DNA of 5,250 nucleotides from Opitutia bacterium (lineage in GTDB: Bacteria > Verrucomicrobiota > Verrucomicrobiia > Opitutales > UBA953). The stretch covers positions 1 to 5,250 of the forward strand of contig CANHHS010000104.1 of the NCBI GenBank assembly GCA_947460445.1. Reading direction: 5' to 3'. Below are positions 1-5,250 of this stretch, in pieces (position 1 is the stretch's first letter; each line of letters starts with the position of its first letter). Both the position numbers and the translations under genes were made by a program. The notes beneath the pieces are model-generated. The model was not told the origin of the DNA. It ran no database searches and worked only from the letters and a program-made list of their open reading frames with translations.

Positions 1-266
1 TGTTCGTCTTCAGAGGCGCGCACGCCCTTGCGACGCGTCGACCCAAAGGCAGCAAGTTTGGCGTGCTTGAATTTCAGACGCTTGGCTTGCGTAAAGAATT
101 CTATGTCGCGCGGGTTAGACCCGGGCCAGCCGCCCTCAATATAAGTGACGCCGAAGCGATCGAGCTCAGCGGCTACACGGAGCTTGTCTTCAACCGAGAA
201 ATGAATGCCGAGCCCTTGGGCGCCGTCGCGCAAAGTCGTATCATAAATCTCAATGGAGCGAGCCAT
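1..266 (-). CDS. cimA: Citramalate synthase, N-terminal part (cut by window edge)
   Basis: This is the N-terminal 88 codons of a citramalate synthase, which condenses acetyl-CoA with pyruvate to (R)-citramalate, the first step of the threonine-independent isoleucine route in the cytoplasm. The protein opens with IEIYDTTLRDGAQG (residues 5-18), the HMGL-like/DRE-TIM barrel signature; by family knowledge Arg13 is catalytic and Asp14 binds the divalent metal. IEGGWPGSNPRD (residues 43-54) is typical of CimA rather than of 2-isopropylmalate synthase LeuA, and FGSTRRKG (74-81) also fits CimA. The remaining barrel and the C-terminal regulatory domain lie beyond position 1. The start at 264-266 puts the barrel motif at the usual distance from the N-terminus. 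An in-frame ATG ten codons upstream (294-296) is possible; neither start has a clear Shine-Dalgarno sequence. The gene is divergent from the secreted-protein gene at 356. The family call is firm; choosing CimA over a close homologue is slightly less so. Confidence 0.93.
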   Translation of the reverse strand, partial: MARSIEIYDTTLRDGAQGLGIHFSVEDKLRVAAELDRFGVTYIEGGWPGSNPRDIEFFTQAKRLKFKHAKLAAFGSTRRKGVRASEDE

Positions 267-300
267 GGGAACCCATACCGTAAAGGGGTGAGCCATTGTA

Positions 301-325
301 GGGCAAGCGGGATGCGGGCTTGCCC
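301..325. repeat. Perfect 8-bp inverted repeat (hairpin or operator candidate)
   Basis: GGGCAAGC at 301-308 is the exact reverse complement of GCTTGCCC at 318-325, with a 9-base spacer (GGGATGCGG). The stem is GC-rich and has no following T-run on either strand, so it does not look like an intrinsic terminator. It sits about 30 bases before the ATG at 356 and 35 bases before the cimA start at 266. It could be a leader hairpin or a dyad for a DNA-binding protein; which of these is not shown by the sequence. Confidence 0.5.
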
Positions 326-347
326 AAGGCCAAAAGCACGCTGAAAT

Positions 348-351
348 AGGA
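348..351 (+). promoter_or_regulatory. Weak ribosome binding site for the gene at 356
   Basis: AGGA ends 4 bases before the ATG at 356, a short but usable spacing. It is the only Shine-Dalgarno-like element seen before any start in this window and supports the start at 356. Its last base is also the A of an ATG at 351 that opens a two-codon reading frame (ATG AAA TGA, 351-359). Confidence 0.4.
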
Positions 352-355
352 TGAA

Positions 356-1105
356 ATGAGCACCCGATTGCTGCTTTTCTTCGCTTGGGCGGCCTCGACA
401 AGTCCAGCTTTTGCCCAATGGGAAATCTTTGCACAACGTATTCCTGAAGATGGAAGTTGGGCCACCTACCGAGTTACTCGCCAAAGCGGTAAATCGAATC
501 CACAGGTTTCGGAAATACGCATTAGCACGCGTGATGGTACGGTTATTGAAAAAACCCCCTGCGTCTGGCTCGAGATCTCACCCGTCAAATGGCTCGGCTC
601 ACGCAACAAGGGTCGTCTCAGCTTCTTGATTCCCCGGGCGATGGATGCAGCAAAGGCGGGTCGGCTATTGTTCATTTCATACGAGATACTGTTTACGGAT
701 CCTGTTAAAGGACCCTGGCACCTAAAGCCTGAGGACGTGAATTGGCTCGTTGATAAAGTTGAGCTCAAGTCGAGCTCGCTACTCACTCCAGATGGTTCGA
801 CAAAAATGAATGATGGTGCAGGCAAAGCACATGACTGCACGCTGCAAAAACTAGAAAGCAAACTGTCGCTCGACCCTCCTTTCGCATCTGCACAAACAAC
901 GGACTTGGTCGGCAAAGTTTGGCGGGACGAAAGCACGCCCTTTGGAATCATTCGGGCTGAATGGACAGAAACGCTCAAAAAGGGTGACGAGACAGAAGTG
1001 GAAACTAAAGTTATGGAATTAATGGACTCGGGAAAAGACGCCGCAATCCCGCCGCCCATTGACCACGGCGATGGCTTTAGCCTTTGGCGATTACTACGGC
1101 GTTAA
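356..1105 (+). CDS. Secreted protein of unknown function
   Basis: This is a 249-aa protein that I cannot assign to a named family. The N-terminus is a short Sec signal peptide: a charged start (MSTR), a hydrophobic stretch LLLFFAWAA, and an AFA motif before Gln21, giving likely signal peptidase I cleavage after residue 20. The mature part begins with a segment containing GSWATYRV (33-40), followed by alternating polar and hydrophobic stretches suggesting beta strands, and PCVWLEI (68-74). Near the C-terminus, STPFGIIRAEW (193-203) and ELMDSGKDA (221-229) resemble phrases in uncharacterised exported proteins of planctomycetes and verrucomicrobia; this is a recollection, not a search result. 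Two cysteines in the mature part (Cys69, Cys161) could form a disulfide. There is no lipobox, CxxCH or internal membrane segment. It is divergent from cimA and lies 86 bp upstream of the cytochrome/PSD1 gene on the same strand. It is probably a real gene, given the signal peptide, the AGGA before the start and its full-length frame. Confidence 0.8.
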   Translation: MSTRLLLFFAWAASTSPAFAQWEIFAQRIPEDGSWATYRVTRQSGKSNPQVSEIRISTRDGTVIEKTPCVWLEISPVKWLGSRNKGRLSFLIPRAMDAAKAGRLLFISYEILFTDPVKGPWHLKPEDVNWLVDKVELKSSSLLTPDGSTKMNDGAGKAHDCTLQKLESKLSLDPPFASAQTTDLVGKVWRDESTPFGIIRAEWTETLKKGDETEVETKVMELMDSGKDAAIPPPIDHGDGFSLWRLLRR

Positions 1106-1191
1106 GACTTAAAATAAGGAACATCCAAGGCCTGGGCTTGTCACATTTGGACCCCCTCGTAAGTTAATGATACCCACTCATACCTTAAAGT
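1106..1191 (+). promoter_or_regulatory. Intergenic gap upstream of the PSD1 gene
   Basis: This 86-bp gap follows the TAA of the secreted-protein gene and leads to the ATG at 1192. It may hold a promoter for the two-gene PSD1/DUF1501 unit, but no good -35/-10 pair is visible: TTGTCA at 1138-1143 has only a poor -10 match at suitable spacing. No stable hairpin with a T-run is present, so read-through from the upstream gene is possible. There is no Shine-Dalgarno sequence before 1192. Confidence 0.35.
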
Positions 1192-1194
1192 ATG
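1179..1194. repeat. 16-bp near-palindrome containing the PSD1 start codon
   Basis: CATAC (1179-1183) and GTATG (1190-1194) are exact reverse complements around a central TTAA (1185-1188), with one mismatched pair (C1184/A1189). The right arm ends with the ATG start codon at 1192-1194. Such a dyad could be a repressor site or a small hairpin that hides the start codon, but an AT-rich palindrome of this length can also arise by chance. Confidence 0.4.
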
Positions 1195-4100
1195 TCTCGT
1201 AAGATTGTTATAGCCGTTGGCGTTGTTGGCTTAGGCTCACTTTTTGCAGCCAGTAACATTGCCCTTAAAGCCTCTAAGCCAAGAGGGCCTGTGAGTTACA
1301 ATTTTGAGGTTCGTCCGATTTTAGCTGAAAATTGCTTTGGCTGCCACGGTCCAGACCTCAAAGCCAATAAAGCCAAGCTTCGACTAGACACCTTTGAAGG
1401 CGCGACGGCAAAGTTCGCTGACTCGGAAGGACATGCAATCGTGCCTGGCAAACCCGAGCAATCAGACCTGCTTACCCGCATCAAGTCTCATGATCCTGAA
1501 ATCATGATGCCAGAGGCCGAGTCTGGAAAAAAACTGACGGAGGCACAAAAGGACATTCTTCATCGCTGGATTGTCGAAGGTGCGCGCTATGAAAAACATT
1601 GGTCGCTCATCCCGCCAACAAAGACAGAGCCAAAAGATGAATCAGGTTGGTCCCGCAACGGCATCGACCCGTTTATTAAAAAAACCCTGGCGGACGTTGA
1701 TTTAACTCCAGCTGGTGAAGCGGATAAAGCGGCACTGCTGCGCCGCGTCACCCTCGCCCTGACTGGCCTGCCACCGACAATCGAAGAATTGGATGCATTT
1801 CTGGCGGACAAAGACCCGCAAGCTTACGAGCACGTCGTCGACCGCTTGCTTGCAACCGATGCAAGTGCGGAACACTTCACACGCCACTGGCTCGATGCCG
1901 CACGCTATGCAGACTCACACGGAATCCACATCGACAACTATCGTTCGATCTGGCCTTACCGTGATTGGGTGCTTGCAGCATTTAAAACCAACATGCGCTG
2001 GGACGTCTTCACGACCGAGCAAATTGCAGGCGACCTACTTCCAGAGCCAACGATTGAGCAACGTGTAGCCACTGGCTTCAATCGCTGCTTAGCGACAACG
2101 GGGGAAGGCGGTGCTATTCCTGAGGAATATTTGGCCATCTATGCCAAAGACCGGGTCGACACGACTGCGACCATCTGGCTTGGACTGACGCTTGGCTGCG
2201 CATCGTGTCACGACCATAAATTCGACCCCATCACGACAAAAGAATTCTATCAGTTTACTGCATACTTTCGTAACACAAGCATGTCGGCGCTCGATGGTAA
2301 TAACGGTGAGCATCCGCCAGTCGCGCGCATCGTAACGCCTGAAAACAGGACGCGACTAGCGGCCATTGATCCTGAATTGGCGGTTGCTCAAAAAAATCTG
2401 GCAAATGCGATACGTGAATCCGGAGACAAGGCAAAGGCCTGGGCTCAGCAAAAAGACAAAGGAGCAACTCAACCCCTGCTTGTCATTCATACGACGAATA
2501 ATGATGCACTGACCGCAACCGCAGCCGGAAAGACAAATCTCATCGGCAAAGGACTTCCGCTGGTTGCAAACGGCATTGCAGGCGCATCAACACCGGTAGC
2601 CAACGAGCGCATTCATGCGCTCGCCTTTAGCGAGCTACCGAAACTCGAAGGCAAAGGGTACAGTTGGGGTGCTTGGATTTACTGCACCGGCAAAGGACGC
2701 GGGGCGCTTTTCTCGCGAATGGATGCGAGCCAAGGTTATCGCGGCATCGATCTATGGGTCGAAAATGGCAAAGTAGGCGCACATGCGATTGAAAATTGGC
2801 CCGATAAAGCAACCCGCCGGCTAACAAAAAAAGTTCAGACTGCAGGCTGGCACCACGTAATGGCTGTCTGGGACGCAAAACTGCCTGTCAATCAGCGCCT
2901 CAAAATATACGTGGACGGTTCGCTCGCTGAAACCGACAGCCATGAAACCGGTGGGGAGACTATCGCTATCGACACCCCTGTACATATCGGCACACGCACC
3001 AATGGCCCTAAAGGGCTTGATGCAACCGTGAGTGATGCCAAAGGCATTCTTCTTCAGGATGCACGTATTTATAATCAAGCACTCACTCCTAACGAAGTGA
3101 TGGCTGCAGCTCTCTCAACAATCACTTCCGCACCGAAGACTTCTACAAACATCAAGGATCGCGACGCAGTGCTTGTTCGTATTTACGCTGAGACCGCAGA
3201 TCCGATTGCCCAAGCAGCCACAAAGACAATTGAGAAGCTAACCCAAGAAAAGAACGACTTAACAATGGGATCTGTCGTCAGCCTTGTCATGGACGATGTA
3301 AAGGGCCAACAAGCTTTTGCACACGTCCTTAAGCGCGGCCAGTATGCAGATAAAGGTGAGAAGGTTTCCCCGGGCACACCTGCAGTACTTCACCCTTTCC
3401 CGCAAAACGCCCCGAATAATCGCCTTGGCCTCGCGCAGTGGTTAATGGCCAAAGACAATCCACTGGTCGCACGCGTGACCATGAATCGTCTTTGGTATCA
3501 AATCATGGGCAAAGGCATCGTCGAATCGGTAGAAGACCTTGGTGTCACTGGCGCCCGCCCAAGTCACCCCGAACTCCTAGACTGGTTAGCGATTAAATTT
3601 ACAGAATCTGGATGGGACCATCGTGCAATGGTTCGGTTGATGGTAACGAGCGCTACCTTCCGGCAGTCTGCTGTTTTGACGGCTGAAAAACTCGAGAAAG
3701 ATCCTGAGAACCGCCTGCTCTCGCGCGGACCTCGGCAACGCCTCGATGCAGAGGTCATCCGAGATCAAGCTTTGGCAGCATCAGGCTTACTTGTCCGCAA
3801 AGTCGGTGGCCCTTCCGTTAAGCCCTATCAACCTGAGGGTATTTGGGAGTCTGTCGCTATGAAAGAATCCAATACACGCTTCTATAAACAAGATAAAGGC
3901 GACGCCCTTTGGCGGAGATCAATGTATACCTTCTGGAAGCGTGCAGCCATGATGCCCAACTTAGAAATCATGAATGCGCCAACTCGCGAAGTATGTGTGG
4001 TGCGTCGCGACCGTACCAACACACCTTTGCAGGCACTCGTAACCCTTAACGACGAAACCTACGTCGAAGCAGCTCGCGCCTTGGCTGATACAGCTCTGGC

Positions 4101-4359
4101 AACAGCTAAGGATACGGATGCACGTCTCGATAACCTGTCCAAGCGCCTGCTGGCCCGATCCTTGTCCAAAGAAGAGCGCGCAATTGCTCGCCGTACCCTA
4201 GAGACGGCTATGGCTCGCTTCCGCGCAGACCTTAAATCTGCAGATGCACTGATTGCAGTCGGTGAAAGCAAAGCAAAAGCACCGGATCATGCTGAGCTCG
4301 CCGCATGGACGATTGTTGCCAGCCAATTGCTCAACCTCGACGAGACCCTCACTTTATGA
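1192..4359 (+). CDS. PSCyt1-PSCyt2-LamG-PSD1 protein (DUF1549/DUF1553 family, cytochrome c-like)
   Basis: This 1055-aa exported protein has the full planctomycete-type layout. Residues 1-27 hold a positively charged start and a hydrophobic segment, a signal peptide or N-terminal anchor. PSCyt1 (about 36-136) has the heme c site CFGCH (48-52), with Met105 or Met106 in IMMPE as the likely distal ligand. PSCyt2/DUF1549 (about 156-362) has RHWLDAARYADSHG (231-244), DRVDTTATIWLGL (320-332) and a second CxxCH in CASCHDHKFDPI (336-347). A LamG/concanavalin A-like domain spans about 430-640 (SWGAWIY, GWHHVMAVWD, KIYVDG). PSD1/DUF1553 (about 705-1000) shows HVLKRGQYADKGEKV, NRLGLAQWL, MNRLWYQIMGKG, GPRQRLDAEVIRDQA and NTPLQALVTLND, and the tail AAWTIVASQLLNLDET is typical. 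Length and domain order are normal for the family and nothing looks broken. The two CxxCH sites suggest c-type heme and the LamG domain suggests carbohydrate or polymer binding, but the reaction is not established. It overlaps the DUF1501 gene by 4 bases. Confidence 0.95.
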   Translation: MSRKIVIAVGVVGLGSLFAASNIALKASKPRGPVSYNFEVRPILAENCFGCHGPDLKANKAKLRLDTFEGATAKFADSEGHAIVPGKPEQSDLLTRIKSHDPEIMMPEAESGKKLTEAQKDILHRWIVEGARYEKHWSLIPPTKTEPKDESGWSRNGIDPFIKKTLADVDLTPAGEADKAALLRRVTLALTGLPPTIEELDAFLADKDPQAYEHVVDRLLATDASAEHFTRHWLDAARYADSHGIHIDNYRSIWPYRDWVLAAFKTNMRWDVFTTEQIAGDLLPEPTIEQRVATGFNRCLATTGEGGAIPEEYLAIYAKDRVDTTATIWLGLTLGCASCHDHKFDPITTKEFYQFTAYFRNTSMSALDGNNGEHPPVARIVTPENRTRLAAIDPELAVAQKNLANAIRESGDKAKAWAQQKDKGATQPLLVIHTTNNDALTATAAGKTNLIGKGLPLVANGIAGASTPVANERIHALAFSELPKLEGKGYSWGAWIYCTGKGRGALFSRMDASQGYRGIDLWVENGKVGAHAIENWPDKATRRLTKKVQTAGWHHVMAVWDAKLPVNQRLKIYVDGSLAETDSHETGGETIAIDTPVHIGTRTNGPKGLDATVSDAKGILLQDARIYNQALTPNEVMAAALSTITSAPKTSTNIKDRDAVLVRIYAETADPIAQAATKTIEKLTQEKNDLTMGSVVSLVMDDVKGQQAFAHVLKRGQYADKGEKVSPGTPAVLHPFPQNAPNNRLGLAQWLMAKDNPLVARVTMNRLWYQIMGKGIVESVEDLGVTGARPSHPELLDWLAIKFTESGWDHRAMVRLMVTSATFRQSAVLTAEKLEKDPENRLLSRGPRQRLDAEVIRDQALAASGLLVRKVGGPSVKPYQPEGIWESVAMKESNTRFYKQDKGDALWRRSMYTFWKRAAMMPNLEIMNAPTREVCVVRRDRTNTPLQALVTLNDETYVEAARALADTALATAKDTDARLDNLSKRLLARSLSKEERAIARRTLETAMARFRADLKSADALIAVGESKAKAPDHAELAAWTIVASQLLNLDETLTL
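4356..4359 (+). promoter_or_regulatory. ATGA stop/start overlap coupling PSD1 to DUF1501
   Basis: The TGA stop of the PSD1 gene (4357-4359) shares bases with the ATG of the DUF1501 gene (4356-4358). The second start has no clear Shine-Dalgarno sequence of its own, so ribosomes finishing the first gene probably restart here. This points to one transcript and matched production of the two proteins. Confidence 0.75.
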
Positions 4360-5250
4360 AAAACACTTTTGATTTAAATGCGGCGATTACCCGCCGACAC
4401 TTTTTCCGTCGCGCCGGTATGGGCCTTGGCGTGGCCGCACTTGGCTCACTGTTAGGTGAAAGCGTTATGGGCGGAGAACAAGCTGCGCTCGCCGCCGAGC
4501 AGGCTGCCAAAGCCCTAGCTCCAAAAGCCAAACGTATCATTTACCTGTCGATGATTGGCGCTCCTTCGCAGCTCGATCTATTCGACTACAAGCCAAGCCT
4601 TACCCCGCGATTCAACGAAGACCTCGGGGACTTCCTTCGCAAAAGCGGGCAACGACTAACAGGCATGACTTCGGGACAAGCTAAGTTCCCGGCAGCACCA
4701 TCCATCTTTAAATTTGCGCAACATGGGAAGTCAGGGACATGGGTGAGTGAGTTGCTGCCTTGGACATCAAAGATGGTCGATGACTTGTGCGTGATTAAAT
4801 CGATGCACACCGAAGCCATTAATCACGAACCTGCGAATCAGTTAATTTACACTGGCACGATGCAATCAGGCAAAGCATCGATTGGCTCGTGGATGTCGTA
4901 CGGCCTTGGCTCACTGAACAAAGACCTGCCAACGTTTGTCGTGCTACATGCCCAGCACTCCTCGCCCTACTCCAACGTCCAAGCAATCTCCTCGCGCCTC
5001 TGGGGTGCAGGCTTCCTGCCCGGTCAGCATGCAGGTGTAACTTTACGCACGAAAGGGGACCCGGTACTCTTCTTGCGCGACGCACCAGGCATCGATCGGG
5101 ATCTTCGTCGCAAGATGCTCGATGGCCTCAACGATATGAATCGGCTTTCGTATGAAGCTGTCGGTGACCCTGAAACCCAGGTGCGCATTCAGCAATACGA
5201 GATGGCCTTCCGCATGCAGGCCTCTGTGCCTGAACTTTCTGAACTGAAAA
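4356..5250 (+). CDS. DUF1501 family protein with Tat signal, N-terminal part (cut by window edge)
   Basis: The first 298 codons of a DUF1501 protein are present; complete members are usually about 400-500 aa, so roughly the last third lies outside the window. A twin-arginine signal, TRRHFFR (12-18), precedes the hydrophobic stretch at 20-33 (AGMGLGVAALGSLL) and an Ala-rich region (43-55) where cleavage may occur, so export in folded form is expected. Family marks follow: MIGAPSQLDLFDYKP (66-80), SMHTEAINHEPANQ (149-162) with His151, Asn156 and His157, and GSWMSYGLGS (177-186). DUF1501 is related to the alkaline phosphatase/sulfatase superfamily, and these residues lie where that fold places active-site or metal-site positions; true catalytic activity is not demonstrated for the family. 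It starts inside the stop codon of the PSD1 gene, the usual gene partner in Planctomycetota and Verrucomicrobiota. The start is fixed by the overlap and the Tat motif position. The partner relation is established by gene order; the function is unknown. Confidence 0.93.
   Translation, partial: MKNTFDLNAAITRRHFFRRAGMGLGVAALGSLLGESVMGGEQAALAAEQAAKALAPKAKRIIYLSMIGAPSQLDLFDYKPSLTPRFNEDLGDFLRKSGQRLTGMTSGQAKFPAAPSIFKFAQHGKSGTWVSELLPWTSKMVDDLCVIKSMHTEAINHEPANQLIYTGTMQSGKASIGSWMSYGLGSLNKDLPTFVVLHAQHSSPYSNVQAISSRLWGAGFLPGQHAGVTLRTKGDPVLFLRDAPGIDRDLRRKMLDGLNDMNRLSYEAVGDPETQVRIQQYEMAFRMQASVPELSELK

Larger units (their letters stand above)
267..355. promoter_or_regulatory. Divergent intergenic region between cimA and the secreted-protein gene
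   Basis: This 89-bp stretch separates two divergent genes, so it should hold the promoters and 5' leaders for both unless a promoter lies inside a gene. I see no convincing sigma-70 -35/-10 pair on either strand. The only clear structure is the inverted repeat at 301-325. If cimA really starts at 296, the non-coding part shrinks to 59 bp. The promoter role is inferred from gene orientation alone. Confidence 0.5.

Noticed and set aside
63..344. Plus-strand reading frame of 93 codons
   Set aside because: It is antisense to cimA, whose DTTLRDG and GGWPGSN motifs show that the minus strand is the coding strand here.
466..1059. Long minus-strand reading frame (197 codons) opposite the secreted-protein gene
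   Set aside because: It lies entirely antisense to a frame with a signal peptide. Its translation is Ser/Pro/Leu-rich without any motif, as expected from a complementary-strand shadow.
324..1132. The 8-mer CCAAGGCC occurs upstream of both plus-strand genes (324-331 and 1125-1132), each near a GGGCTTG
   Set aside because: The order and spacing of the two words differ between the sites and the core is a common GC-rich palindrome, so a shared regulatory site is not supported.
1126..1140. Possible terminator hairpin CAAG...CTTG after the secreted-protein gene
   Set aside because: The stem is only about 4-5 bp with a mismatch and is not followed by a T-run.
1138..1165. Possible sigma-70 promoter, TTGTCA with 16-bp spacer to TAAGTT
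   Set aside because: The -35 is good but the -10 matches the consensus at only three of six positions, which is too weak to call.
4889..5155. Plus-strand reading frame of 88 codons within the DUF1501 gene
   Set aside because: It is an out-of-frame shadow. The DUF1501 frame runs uninterrupted through this stretch and carries the family motifs.

Overview
The window looks like chromosomal DNA from the Planctomycetota-Verrucomicrobiota group, with Verrucomicrobiota slightly favoured. The main reason is the pair of adjacent genes for a PSCyt1-PSCyt2-LamG-PSD1 protein (DUF1549/DUF1553 family) and a Tat-exported DUF1501 protein. This pairing is strongly expanded in those phyla and uncommon elsewhere. 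Weak or absent Shine-Dalgarno sequences fit the same group. The phylum call is inference from gene content, not from a marker gene.

Layout. Positions 1-266 (minus strand) hold the first 88 codons of a citramalate synthase (cimA), cut by the left window edge. A short divergent intergenic region (267-355) carries a perfect 8-bp inverted repeat. Positions 356-1105 (plus) encode a 249-aa protein with a Sec signal peptide and no recognised family. An 86-bp gap (1106-1191) ends in a 16-bp near-palindrome that contains the next start codon. Positions 1192-4359 (plus) encode the 1055-aa cytochrome/PSD1 protein. Its stop codon overlaps the start of a DUF1501 gene (4356-5250, plus) by 4 bases; the right window edge cuts this gene after 298 codons.

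How the genes relate. cimA belongs to core isoleucine biosynthesis and points away from the rest. The PSD1 and DUF1501 genes form a tight, translationally coupled two-gene unit whose products both carry export signals of different types (Sec-like or anchor-like versus twin-arginine). The pair probably acts together in the periplasm or other extracytoplasmic compartment, perhaps in redox or polymer-related metabolism, but no biochemical role is established for it. The small secreted protein lies upstream on the same strand and could be co-transcribed, though the 86-bp gap does not prove it. I see no RNA genes, mobile elements, CRISPR array or clear intrinsic terminator. The window is mostly ordinary for its phylum; the open questions are the function of the PSD1/DUF1501 pair and the identity of the small secreted protein.
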